Below, in pieces: positions 8,290-16,426 of a stretch of 64,000 bases of DNA. This stretch comes from Kyrpidia tusciae DSM 2912 (lineage in GTDB: Bacteria > Bacillota > Bacilli > Kyrpidiales > Kyrpidiaceae). Numbering within the stretch: position 1 is the stretch's first letter; every line of letters begins with the position of its first letter. The stretch spans positions 868,001-932,000 of the forward strand of contig NC_014098.1 of assembly GCF_000092905.1 (NCBI RefSeq), given 5' to 3'. A program made the position numbers and the translations under genes. The notes beneath the pieces were generated by a model. It did not search any database and was not told the origin of the DNA. It was given only the letters and a program-made list of their open reading frames with translations.

Positions 8290-9406
8290 GAAAACCGTCC
8301 CGTTGGCACGTCCGGACGTTGGAGAAGAAGAGATTGATGCTGTTGTGTCCGTGCTGCGAACACCCATTCTCAGCATTGGCCCGAAGATCGAGGAATTTGA
8401 GGAGCGTTGTGCGGCCGTTGCGGGCAGGCGCTACGGGGTTGCGGTAAACAGCGGCACCAGCGCGTTGCACCTCATTGTACGGGGGCTTGGCATCGGCCAA
8501 GGGGACGAGGTCATCACCACGCCGTTCAGTTTCGTGGCGAGCAGCAATGTCCTGCTTTACGAACGGGCGAAACCCGTGTTTGTCGATATCGATCCCCTCA
8601 CCTACAATATCGATATTGACTGGATTGAGGCGGCGATCACAAGCCGGACGAAAGCGATTCTGGTCGTGGATGTGTTCGGTCAGGCGGTGAACATGCTTCG
8701 GCTTGCAGAGATCGCGAAGCGGTATGATTTGCTCTTGATCGAGGACTCTTGTGAAGCGATCGGGGGAGCGTATGATGGCGTACCCTGCGGTCATCTTGGG
8801 GATGCCGGCGCTTTCGCATTTTACCCAAACAAACAGATCACGACGGGTGAAGGCGGGGTATTGGTGACCGATAGTGCAGACCTCTATCGTATGGCTCGAA
8901 GTCTGCGAAATCAAGGCCGTGGAGAGGCCAGTGAGTGGTTGGCGCACGATCGGTTGGGTTACAACTATCGCTTGAGTGAGATCAATGCCGTACTGGGAGT
9001 CGAGCAGATCAAGCGACTGGACGAGATTCTTGCCAAGCGGAGCGAAGTTGCTCGGAAGTACACGGAGCGGCTTCAGGATATTCCGCTGGTTACGCCTCCT
9101 CGTATCGATCCCCGCGTGCGCATGAGTTGGTTCGTGTATGTGGTCCGCGTCGATGAAACTGTGGATCGAGACAAGCTGATGGTCTTCCTCCGGGAACGGG
9201 GGGTCGGCTGCCGTCCGTATTTTTCACCCATTCATCTTCAGCCGTTTTACCGGCAGATGTTTGGCTATCGGGAGGGTGATTTCCCCATTACGGAGGACGT
9301 GGCCAAGAGCACCATAGCACTCCCGTTCTTTAATCGCATAACTGATGAAGAGATCGATTACGTGTGTGAAATGCTTCGCGAAGGCATTGTGGCCTGTCGG
9401 AAATAA
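8279..9406 (+). CDS. PLP-dependent sugar aminotransferase (DegT/DnrJ/EryC1/StrS; PglE-like)
   Basis: 375 aa, the usual length. The signature FAFYPNKQITTGEGG contains the PLP-binding lysine. NSGTSALHLIVRGLG and EDSCEAIGG are the other cofactor contacts, and NYRLSEINAVLG is near the C-terminal domain. It aminates the 4-keto group of the sugar made by the dehydratase, using glutamate. It starts inside the acetyltransferase gene. It is the last gene of the cluster, after which clear decay begins. Confidence 0.93.
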   Translation: MIARKTVPLARPDVGEEEIDAVVSVLRTPILSIGPKIEEFEERCAAVAGRRYGVAVNSGTSALHLIVRGLGIGQGDEVITTPFSFVASSNVLLYERAKPVFVDIDPLTYNIDIDWIEAAITSRTKAILVVDVFGQAVNMLRLAEIAKRYDLLLIEDSCEAIGGAYDGVPCGHLGDAGAFAFYPNKQITTGEGGVLVTDSADLYRMARSLRNQGRGEASEWLAHDRLGYNYRLSEINAVLGVEQIKRLDEILAKRSEVARKYTERLQDIPLVTPPRIDPRVRMSWFVYVVRVDETVDRDKLMVFLRERGVGCRPYFSPIHLQPFYRQMFGYREGDFPITEDVAKSTIALPFFNRITDEEIDYVCEMLREGIVACRK

Positions 9407-9448
9407 GTAAGTTAGAACGAATTAGATGGAAAGGGGCACAGGAGTAAC

Positions 9449-9565
9449 ATGAATGAGCCATCCGCCCCTCCTTTGGTCGAATGTGAGATGGTCAAGAATC
9501 ACACCACCAAGAGGGATGCGCAATGGCTCAATATCGGGAGCATGTGTCCAATCTGCGAGGGTTAA
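9449..9565 (+). CDS. Possible 38-aa protein with a CxxC motif
   Basis: ATG 9449 follows GGGGCACAGGAG and the frame ends at TAA 9563. The product starts MNEPSAPPLVECEMVKNHTT and ends with GSMCPICEG, a possible half zinc knuckle. I recognise no family. It lies in a decayed stretch just upstream of a VapC fragment, so it may be the head of a truncated gene. Confidence 0.3.
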   Translation: MNEPSAPPLVECEMVKNHTTKRDAQWLNIGSMCPICEG

Positions 9566-9575
9566 TCTGCGAACT

Positions 9576-9636
9576 ATGAAGCCCCTTCTTGATACGCACG
9601 TTTTCCTGTGGTGGATCACCGGTGATGGGCGGATGT
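9576..9636 (+). pseudogene. 5' fragment of a vapC-type PIN toxin gene
   Basis: MKPLLDTHVFLWWITGDGRM matches the first 20 residues of the intact VapC at 15646 with two changes, and then the similarity stops. It keeps the first PIN aspartate but nothing else. Confidence 0.75.
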
Positions 9637-9794
9637 GTGTTGCTACCGCTATTCCATAATGGCCGAATGCTGACGGGATTGTCGGTCCAGAAATTGACGC
9701 CAACCACAATCACCTGTGATCATTGTATCAGATTTTGAGCTCGTTGAAACAGGTGTAGACGAGGTTTTTTGTTCGGAGTGCAGAATCGGTCCCC

Positions 9795-10130
9795 TGCCCG
9801 TGTTGTGAGGGGGCGCTTGGCGTGATTGGCAGTCGGCGTCGTGGATGTGTCCGGTCCTCAGGAGAGAAGATCCAGCTCATCATTCGCAGGCTTCGTTGTG
9901 GGCGTTGCAGGCGGATCCATCACGAGCTGCCGGACATCCTGGTGCCTTACAAACGGCATGAGGCCCTCAGCATCGAGGCCGCGGTGAGTGAACCGCCTGC
10001 GGAGCGTGTCGGGGTCGAGGAGTCCACACTGCGCCGCTGGCGGCACCGGTTCGCCATTTGGGCGCCTTACGCAGTCGGCTGCCTGAACGCCTTGGCACAA
10101 TCGGTTCACGACGCTCTCCCTAACCCTGCC
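9795..10130 (+). pseudogene. Remnant of a DUF6431-like zinc-finger protein
   Basis: The frame reads CPCCEGALGVIGSRRRG, then RRLRCGRCRRIHHELPDI and LVPYKRHEALSIEAAV. This is the pattern of short CxxC...CxxC proteins that I associate with DUF6431, usually found with mobile elements. No start codon lies before the first CxxC in this frame (the open frame begins after a stop at 9756). The C-terminal part after about 10080 no longer resembles the family. I therefore call it broken. The family name is from memory and needs a search. Confidence 0.45.
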
Positions 10131-10137
10131 AGTTGGT

Positions 10138-10425
10138 TTAATCTAAAATCCCTTTTTCCTTCAGTATCGCTATGTAGTGGTCATATGTTAACGGACATTG
10201 AATGAGATTATTAAAATCTTTGCGACTTAAATGCAATTGCTGCGCCATCCGGTTGAGTATAGCATCTCCAACCTCTTTGATACCTAGACTTAACTTTGTG
10301 CGAATGCTTGTCTTCTTTCCTTGAAAGTAAAATATAAAGTATTCATGATCTGTATACTTCCGATGAAACCCTTTTTTTTCTAACGAACTTCTGATGTCTT
10401 TCGCCTTAAAAATCATATGTTTCAT
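10138..10425 (-). CDS. Small HicA-like protein, partner of the 358-aa gene
   Basis: 95 aa. Key features are KAKDIRSSLEKKGF at the N-terminus, the run YFIFYFQGKKTSIRTKLS, NRMAQQLHLSRKDFNNLI and CPLTYDHYIAILKEKG. The alternation of a helix, two strands and a helix resembles the small double-stranded-RNA-binding-like fold of HicA (YcfA), but the usual GSH histidine motif is replaced by TDHEYF. I recall similar uncharacterised proteins across bacteria and archaea. Its start lies 20 bases inside the end of the upstream gene, so the two are translated together. The AT-rich base composition, unlike the flanks, suggests acquisition. Confidence 0.6.
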   Translation of the reverse strand: MKHMIFKAKDIRSSLEKKGFHRKYTDHEYFIFYFQGKKTSIRTKLSLGIKEVGDAILNRMAQQLHLSRKDFNNLIQCPLTYDHYIAILKEKGILD

Positions 10426-11482
10426 CCTCTCTCGTTACGAGCGATCGCAAGGCATCTTTTAATTTTTTAGCGTCAGGGGTAAGCTCTTGATCGTCTGCTT
10501 CTGCATATTCATGCCATAAAAATTCAAAATATCGCTGAAAATCTTGAACAGCTTGTTCACGTGTAGGTCCGTAGCCTAGGATGTTGAACCTTTCATTTTC
10601 AATGAAAAAAAGGCCATCTTCGTATGATAAAACAGCATGCAAATGTTCCTTTAAGATGAACACACGATCCTTACCCAGAATCTGATCGAAGGACAATGGA
10701 TCAAGATCAATTATTTTTACATCATACACTCGATTGATGGATTGTAGCTGACCGCGGCCGTCTCTTTGCGCCGTTCCCCGTATTTCGATTAACTGATCGA
10801 TCGCTTGAAACAATGCGGCATCAAGATCTTGCTCGAAATAACATTTTATTCTTCTTCCCCCTGACAAACTGATGTGAAACCATCGTGTAGGTTCAACTTG
10901 AATCTCAACCACTCGCCCCACCAACGTAACTTGACTTTCTTCCACAGATTCCAGTAACAATTCATCAATATCACCAAAAAAATCAGGTGTAAGGGCAGCT
11001 TTTTTTTCATCATCAAAGCTTATATACACCGAATAACCAGCGCTTTTTTCAGGTATCATATTGCGAATAAACCTGAGTGTGCGATTACGCGTTAAGACAT
11101 CCGGAATGAGCGAACGGACTTCATGACCTTTTCCGTCGTTAAAATTGATCATAATCGCGGATAATGTTTCAAGACTTTTCTCACCGAGGTCTTTTTCATC
11201 GTTAAATAAACTTAACTGTTCCGTTTTTTCGTTTAACTCCAGATCTGCCACAAAACTCCCCTGGTTAGTCCCAGTAAGCTGAAGTGTACATGCATCTTTT
11301 ACGCGCTGCGGAATTCGACCACGCGATCCAATAACACCTTTTTCCAAATGAAATCGACCCAGTTGGTACACGGCATCTTGGAGGTTTTTTAAGGTCTGAA
11401 TGAGTACGTCAACAGTGATTTTCCCCCGTTGAACGGCCGGGCCATCAAATCTCAGTTGTATATGACGTTTTTGTTCCGTCAT
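10406..11482 (-). CDS. 358-aa protein of unknown function with a possible HicB-like C-terminus
   Basis: I do not recognise the protein as a whole. Residues 1-140 look beta-rich, with LRFDGPAVQRGKITVDVLI at the start. The middle (about 150-260) resembles an OB- or S1-like beta fold, with VTLVGRVVEIQVEPTRWFHI. The last 80 residues (from about 275) run DRVFILKEHLHAVLSYEDGL, then ILGYGPTREQAVQDFQRYFE, the layout of a HicB antitoxin domain. With the HicA-like gene overlapping its 3' end this could be an unusually long antitoxin. Alternatively it may be a sensor coupled to a small effector. The gene is AT-rich compared with everything around it. Confidence 0.65.
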   Translation of the reverse strand: MTEQKRHIQLRFDGPAVQRGKITVDVLIQTLKNLQDAVYQLGRFHLEKGVIGSRGRIPQRVKDACTLQLTGTNQGSFVADLELNEKTEQLSLFNDEKDLGEKSLETLSAIMINFNDGKGHEVRSLIPDVLTRNRTLRFIRNMIPEKSAGYSVYISFDDEKKAALTPDFFGDIDELLLESVEESQVTLVGRVVEIQVEPTRWFHISLSGGRRIKCYFEQDLDAALFQAIDQLIEIRGTAQRDGRGQLQSINRVYDVKIIDLDPLSFDQILGKDRVFILKEHLHAVLSYEDGLFFIENERFNILGYGPTREQAVQDFQRYFEFLWHEYAEADDQELTPDAKKLKDALRSLVTREDETYDF

Positions 11483-11574
11483 TTCTGTCCACCCACTTTA
11501 CCCTTAAGGGCCTTACGACTTTGTATATTATAACCGTTGATGTTACAAAACGTCAAAAAACCTGGAGCATCATT

Positions 11575-11610
11575 AGTGCTGACGCATGAATTGGTCCGTT
11601 AAAACGCCAT
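11575..11610. repeat. Solitary end related to the DUF4338-type IS
   Basis: AGTGCTGACGCATGAA (11575-11590) is identical to 16 bases of the terminal inverted repeat of the two 2,666-bp elements. GTTAAAACGCCAT follows at 11598 and also occurs at the end of their transposase gene. No other part is present, so this is a decayed remnant of a related element. Confidence 0.55.
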
Positions 11611-11706
11611 GCAAAGGTCGATACACCAGGAAGGAGCGGGTGGTTCTGCTATTTGCCCCTGAGCCGGTGACAGGCGGCACAGGTCACCCACACTGTTCCC
11701 GCTGGC

Positions 11707-11730
11707 TGAATCCACAGACGTGTGGATTCA
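11707..11730. repeat. Perfect 10-bp inverted repeat
   Basis: TGAATCCACA, spacer GACG, TGTGGATTCA. There is no T-tract, so a terminator is unlikely. It could be an operator or a small-element remnant. Confidence 0.5.
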
Positions 11731-11941
11731 ACCTCAAGAGCGAACGGGTGTGGGTGTCGTTGTTAAGAGGGCGGCTGACGGGAGGCGAAGGTGGGTGGCG
11801 ACGCAGCCGAAGCGTTGTTCGCGCGCTGAAGATTGAACGTGGGAAAGGGTTTTGGAGGCATACTAGGGGATGAAGATCATATCGCGCGCCGGAGCCCGGC
11901 CGGATGGAGGCTGACGGCACGGCGTCCCCGGAGGAGAGACG

Positions 11942-13150
11942 ATGCAGCCGTTCATTCCGGATCGCGCCTTTTTCGAACCCCGGGCGTTGGACTACCCGAT
12001 CGGCCGGGACATTTACCGCCGTCTTCAGGATCTCGGCGTCGAGATTCGTTACACGACGTCCCACAACCGGGTGACCGGCATACCCGGCGACGATGACCTG
12101 CAGCGGTATCGAAACGCAAAACGAACCCTGGTGGTCGGGGTTCGTCGGAGCCTGGAATTCGACACCTCCAGGCCGTCGGCGGAATACGCCATTCCCATCG
12201 CGACCGGGTGCATCGGCCACTGCCACTATTGTTACTTGCAGACCACTCTGGGCGCCAAGCCCTACGTGCGGGTGTATGTCAACATTCCGGAAATCCTTGA
12301 ACGGGCGCATCGCTATATCGACGAGCGCAGACCCCGGATCACTCGTTTTGAAGCGGCCTGCACCTCCGATCCCCTGAGTCTGGAGCACCTTACGGGAAAT
12401 CTGCGCCGGCTGATCGAATTCATGGGACAAGAGGAATACGGGCGACTGCGGTTTGTGACCAAGTACGACCTCGTGGACAGTCTGCTGGACGCCCGTCATA
12501 ACGGTCACACCCGGATCCGCTTTTCCGTGAACAGCGACTATGTGGTGCGGAATTTTGAAGCGAACACCGCTTCTCTCGAGGAGCGCCTGGCGGCGGCGCG
12601 CAGGGTGGCGGAGGCCGGCTATCCCCTCGGCTTCATTATCGCGCCCATCTATCTGTACGAGGGATGGCGGGAGGAGTATGAAGAGCTGGTGAGGCGGGTG
12701 AGCCGAGCCATGCCCTCGAACCGTCGCCAAGGTGTGACCTTTGAACTGATTCAACACCGTTTCACCCGCCCTGCAAAACGGGTCATTGAAAAACGATATC
12801 CCAAGACCAAGCTTGATCTGGACGAGTCAAGGCGCAAATATAAATGGGGCCGCTACGGAATCGGCAAATTGTTCGCGAGGACCTGGAGGGCAATCGGGAG
12901 TTGCCCAGGCCCGTGGCGAATTTTTGGTCCATCGCCCTTTGGGGCAAGCCGCTTCCCCCGCTCCAAAAGGGGGAGCGGGGGAAACCCACTCGAAAAATTC
13001 CGAGGGTGTAGGCTTGTGTTTTTGGATCAAATCGACCCCTTCAGACCGCCGAGTCCAGTTCTCGCGCCGCTTCTCCATCCCGCTCCCATACCCGCCCGTT
13101 GCGGGATGGAGGGACCGGTCCGTTTGACCAATCCGAAAGGTTATACCTAG
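11942..13150 (+). CDS. splB: Spore photoproduct lyase with an aberrant C-terminus
   Basis: Radical SAM enzyme that reverses the thymine dimer 5-thyminyl-5,6-dihydrothymine during spore germination. The cluster motif CxxxCxxC is present in TGCIGHCHYCYLQTT (about residue 90), and the hydrogen-donor cysteine is in FEAACTSDPL. The family sequence runs normally to RRKYKWGRYGIGK (about residue 310). After that the usual last 30 residues are missing. The frame instead reads about 90 unrelated residues into the 3' flank of the next gene and ends at 13150, overlapping that convergent gene by four bases. GGAGGAGAG lies before ATG 11942. The protein may be inactive or impaired. Confidence 0.85.
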   Translation: MQPFIPDRAFFEPRALDYPIGRDIYRRLQDLGVEIRYTTSHNRVTGIPGDDDLQRYRNAKRTLVVGVRRSLEFDTSRPSAEYAIPIATGCIGHCHYCYLQTTLGAKPYVRVYVNIPEILERAHRYIDERRPRITRFEAACTSDPLSLEHLTGNLRRLIEFMGQEEYGRLRFVTKYDLVDSLLDARHNGHTRIRFSVNSDYVVRNFEANTASLEERLAAARRVAEAGYPLGFIIAPIYLYEGWREEYEELVRRVSRAMPSNRRQGVTFELIQHRFTRPAKRVIEKRYPKTKLDLDESRRKYKWGRYGIGKLFARTWRAIGSCPGPWRIFGPSPFGASRFPRSKRGSGGNPLEKFRGCRLVFLDQIDPFRPPSPVLAPLLHPAPIPARCGMEGPVRLTNPKGYT

Positions 13151-15102
13151 CGAGTGGTGAAAAGCACCGGCTTTCCGGTGAAGGCGTCGATGTACTGGAT
13201 CGGGTGATTCGGATCGAACTCATACACCAACTGGCCTTGCGGGGCCGCCTGATTGCCGAATACCGGCCATGTGTACACCAGCCGGATGGGCTGCGCCTGG
13301 AGAAAAGCCGCTTTGGCCTGCTCCGGAGTGATGGTATCCCGATCATCGGGCAGCGCCGGGGATGCTGCGGGTGGCAGTATGAATCCCACGATCCGCCCCG
13401 TGGTTGCATCCACCTGCACATTGTAGATGCGATCCAGGACGGGCACGCCCTGAACCAATGGACGAAAGGTGTACGTGTACACCGGCAGCGGCTCCGGCAT
13501 GAAGTTGGGCTCCTTGGCCGGATCGAACCAGTCCGGAGGGCTCGGCAGCGGCTTGGAACTGTCTAGTTCCCAAAGGAGTTGAACGGCTTGGCTGCCCTTG
13601 GGCAAAATCTGCTGCAGGAACGAGAGGGCCTTCGCCTCTCCTTGTTCCATGGACAGAACCGCCGGTTTGCCTTGAAGCATTCGGGTATCCACGTTCAGGT
13701 CCAACCACTGGCCGGTGTCGGCGTCAAACACCGCGTTGATGTGGCTCGGCTGTGCCGCGGGGTAAACCGCCGAGCCCTGCGGAGCCGGGGGACCCGCTGG
13801 CGGGCGGAGCGTCCAAGTCAACACCCGGGGATGAAAACCGCTCAACGTGTCCGGAGGCGGTGTCTGCTCCTGCAAGGTCATTCCGGAAAGATCCATATGT
13901 AGGAAATCCGCCACCAAGCGTGCGGCCGCGTCTTTGTCCTTGGCCTGGAGGGCCTGCCCCTGACCGGTGATGGAAAGGGACTTATCCATTTCCAGATTCG
14001 GCGGGATCGAAAATCCTCCGGTAAACGGTTTACCCGAAAGGGCGTCGATGCTCCCCTGCTGCACGGGAAAATAGCCGAGGACCGGCCGGTCTCCCTTTTG
14101 GAGCTGCCCGGATGCATCCAAATGGAACGGCGTCGTGAGATACATTTTTTCCAATTGGAGATGGGCTGCGAGCCGTTTTTGCGCCTCGGCCGATGAGATG
14201 GCTCCGGAGGGTTCGGGGAGTTTGGAGCTGTCAAATGGATGCATGATCTGCATCCCGACGACATGACCGAATTGATCCACCCGGATGTCCACGGAATTCT
14301 GGGGGAAAGGAATGCCGTGCACTTTCTCGCTGAAGGTGACGACGGCAAATCGCCACTGTAAGGTTTTTGTTCCCGGTGTGGCGGTTTGGGTGATTCCGCC
14401 GCCGCCGATTCGCTCCAGCCCCTGATCGCGGAAGGGAGAAGCGATCTTTTGTAAGAAAGCGGTGGCGGCTTGAAGGGCCAGTTGGTTATCCGGCTGACGG
14501 TCGCCGGTCCACGCGGGGTTCATCCGTGAGAATTCCAGGATGGCGCCGGTTATGGCATCAACCCTCGCATGGAGCGTGTCCGGCGGCCCCGATGGCGTGC
14601 CTTTGGATTTGGAAGGATTTGTGGTAAAAAAAGTAAGTTCCCATGTCGGTTTTGATCCTACATCATCGAGGATGCCGGCCCGGGGATCCCCCGGGAGATA
14701 GTGCGCGGTCACATAGGGGAGTTCTGCCAGTCCGTCAAACAGGGCGCGAACTTTGGCCTCCGCCTCTTTCTCGCTGATGGCGTTCGGCGGCGGGGTGGGC
14801 GCCTGTGCCGGCGGCATGGTTGGAGGGACCGCTGAGGGGGCGGGCGGGTTCCCCGTTTGCCCGGCGGCGGTGGGCGCGACGGTGTCCGGCGTGGTGGCAG
14901 AGTCGGGCGCCGCGGCGGGGCCGGGCGTCATAGCCAGGCCGGGAGTCCCGGCGGGGACGGACGTCGAAGTAGAGCCGGACACTGCGGCGAGGCCGGGCGG
15001 CTCACCCGGGGCGGCGTGCACGGGGCCGCTCGGGACGGGATGCCCGGTGGAGAGAACGGCCAGGGTTGCTGCCGAGACGGCGACCTTATAAAACCGTTTC
15101 AC
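13147..15102 (-). CDS. Secreted YcdB/YcdC-repeat (PepSY-like) protein
   Basis: 651 aa. A signal peptide (about residues 1-31, ending near PSGPVHAAP) is followed by a low-complexity Pro/Ala/Gly/Thr linker to residue 105. Four or more PepSY-like alpha/beta units follow, with recurring phrases ARVDAITGAILEFSR, NSVDIRVDQFGHVVGMQ, NAVFDADTGQWLDLNV and NVQVDATTGRIVGF. The last unit ends YIDAFTGKPVLFTTR. Such proteins occur in Bacillales spore formers and are thought to act outside the cell; the precise role is unknown. A partial copy lies at 28858-29325 and a paralogue at 62561. The tandem AGGAATGAT motif lies just upstream (15121-15137). Confidence 0.8.
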   Translation of the reverse strand: MKRFYKVAVSAATLAVLSTGHPVPSGPVHAAPGEPPGLAAVSGSTSTSVPAGTPGLAMTPGPAAAPDSATTPDTVAPTAAGQTGNPPAPSAVPPTMPPAQAPTPPPNAISEKEAEAKVRALFDGLAELPYVTAHYLPGDPRAGILDDVGSKPTWELTFFTTNPSKSKGTPSGPPDTLHARVDAITGAILEFSRMNPAWTGDRQPDNQLALQAATAFLQKIASPFRDQGLERIGGGGITQTATPGTKTLQWRFAVVTFSEKVHGIPFPQNSVDIRVDQFGHVVGMQIMHPFDSSKLPEPSGAISSAEAQKRLAAHLQLEKMYLTTPFHLDASGQLQKGDRPVLGYFPVQQGSIDALSGKPFTGGFSIPPNLEMDKSLSITGQGQALQAKDKDAAARLVADFLHMDLSGMTLQEQTPPPDTLSGFHPRVLTWTLRPPAGPPAPQGSAVYPAAQPSHINAVFDADTGQWLDLNVDTRMLQGKPAVLSMEQGEAKALSFLQQILPKGSQAVQLLWELDSSKPLPSPPDWFDPAKEPNFMPEPLPVYTYTFRPLVQGVPVLDRIYNVQVDATTGRIVGFILPPAASPALPDDRDTITPEQAKAAFLQAQPIRLVYTWPVFGNQAAPQGQLVYEFDPNHPIQYIDAFTGKPVLFTTR

Positions 15103-15194
15103 CAGATTTCTCCTCCCAAATTAGGAATGATAGGAATGGTTCAAAACATATCCGGTTACATTGTACGGTTGGATATAGTTTCCGGTCAACGTGG

Positions 15195-15340
15195 GGTGCA
15201 GGAAGCCTCAGCGTGGCGGGCGGAGGTGGATGCGTTGATTCAGCGCGTTCGGAGCAAGATTGCGGGGTACCGTGATGTGTTGAGGACGATTCATGAGCAT
15301 CATGAACACATGCGGTTAACCTCAAATTTGACAGGCTGGC
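15195..15340 (+). pseudogene. Fragment of a Fic-family gene
   Basis: The frame reads RSKIAGYRDVLRTIHEHHEH then MRLTSNL, nearly identical to a segment of the decayed Fic gene at 23692-24482. It stops there, without the HPFxDGNGR active site. Confidence 0.7.
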
Positions 15341-15363
15341 ACTCTCCAGCAGACAGATGTGAA

Positions 15364-15392
15364 TTGACTTAGTCCAAGACTTAGTTCATAAT
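15364..15392 (+). promoter_or_regulatory. Sigma-A-type promoter of the Phd/VapC module
   Basis: TTGACT (15364-15369), 17-bp spacer, CATAAT (15387-15392), about 20 bases before the antitoxin start. Confidence 0.6.
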
Positions 15393-15412
15393 ATCGTCAG
15401 GAGGTGGTTTCG

Positions 15413-15649
15413 GTGACCAAAGTGGTCAACGTCCACGAGGCAAAGACGCATTTTTCAAAACTATTGGCGCGTGTAGAAGTCGGGGAAGAGATCGTCATCG
15501 CGAAAGCGGGTAAACCCCTCGCCCGGCTCGTGCCTTATCGCGAACGGCCGACAAAGCGCGTACCGGGCACAGCCAAAAGTCTAATTGTTGTCGGGGAAGA
15601 TTTTGACGATCCGCTGCCGGAGTCGATTCAGAGGTTGTTCGAACGATGA
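15413..15649 (+). CDS. Antitoxin of the Phd/YefM family
   Basis: About 78 aa. The N-terminal DNA-binding part has VVNVHEAKTHFSKLLARVE and EEIVIAKAGKPLARLVPY, the normal Phd/YefM pattern. The C-terminus (GEDFDDPLPESIQRLFER) is the toxin-binding arm. It should neutralise the VapC encoded next and repress the promoter. AGGAGG at 15399-15404 overlaps GTG 15404, so GTG 15413 (MTKVVNVHEAK) is the likely start. The stop overlaps the vapC start by four bases. Confidence 0.88.
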   Translation: MTKVVNVHEAKTHFSKLLARVEVGEEIVIAKAGKPLARLVPYRERPTKRVPGTAKSLIVVGEDFDDPLPESIQRLFER

Positions 15650-16032
15650 AGACCCTTCTTGATACGCACGTCTTCCTGTGGTGGATCACCGATGATGGGC
15701 GGATGTCCAAACGTGCAAGAGCGATTATCCAAGATACAAGGAATGAACTGTATTTAAGTGCGGCGAGTGCCTGGGAGATCGCGATCAAAGCCGCCCTCGG
15801 CCGAATACGCGTATACGAAGATTTGGACCGGTTCATGACCCAGCAGATGAACGAAAACGGTATTGTGGATTTGCCCGTCGAGATTCTCCATGCGCTCGGG
15901 GTCTATGGGCTTCCGGATTTGCACCGCGACCCGTTTGACCGCCTTTTGGTCGCCCAAGCCATACAAGAAGGCATGCCCGTCATCACCGCGGATGAGTGGA
16001 TCAAGTGTTATGATGTTGAGACGATCTGGTGA
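15646..16032 (+). CDS. vapC: VapC-type PIN-domain ribonuclease toxin
   Basis: 128 aa. PIN-domain acidic residues are seen in MKTLLDTHVFLWW (first Asp), SAASAWEIAIKAALG (Glu) and DLHRDPFDRLLVAQA (Asp pair), and a final acidic site lies in ITADEWIKCY. Such toxins cut RNA when the antitoxin is lost. It is complete and coupled to the antitoxin by an ATGA overlap. A truncated copy of the same gene lies at 9576. Confidence 0.9.
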   Translation: MKTLLDTHVFLWWITDDGRMSKRARAIIQDTRNELYLSAASAWEIAIKAALGRIRVYEDLDRFMTQQMNENGIVDLPVEILHALGVYGLPDLHRDPFDRLLVAQAIQEGMPVITADEWIKCYDVETIW

Positions 16033-16426
16033 GTGGAGCACTGCAAGATACGACAGAGCAGCCAGTTTGCCATTGGGGGACCCGATGTCTGATTTGTCTG
16101 GCTGGATCCGAAATCCGCGATTATGCAACCGGTGTGACGTCGGGACCCTTTCCTCCCATTACGTGTACCAGAAGGTAAACTCAAATCGTTGGATGACGCC
16201 GTCCACAACGATATCTTGATCAGGGTCGGCAAAACAAAGAGCGGGCATTTATCAGACTTGAGGGGATTGGTGGACGGCTGGCGACAGAACTCCTGGGACA
16301 CCCTCCCACCTCTTGCCGAATCGCCTGCCGAAACGACTGTGTGAACGAGTGCTAGAGCCTTCTATGCCTTGCGACGTAAAGATGACAGGGAATGTCCCGG
16401 GTTGGGTTCTTTGGGGCACACTATCA
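16033..16426. other. Decayed intergenic region
   Basis: No intact gene. Bases 16173-16222 (TAAACTCAAATCGTTGGATG and onward) repeat part of the HEPN gene at 26875-26925, a relic of a third HEPN/MNT module. I see nothing else definable. Confidence 0.55.

Larger units (their letters stand above)
11483..11941. other. Intergenic region with relic and palindrome
   Basis: No convincing gene. Near 11521-11535 the TATATTATAA sequence could hold the minus-strand promoter of the 358-aa gene. A solitary IS end lies at 11575 and a perfect palindrome at 11707. The sequence GGAGGAGAG at 11930-11938 is the ribosome site of splB. Confidence 0.5.

Noticed and set aside
11586-11873. 95-aa + strand frame upstream of splB
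   Set aside because: Covers the IS relic and palindrome, no family resemblance and no ribosome site.
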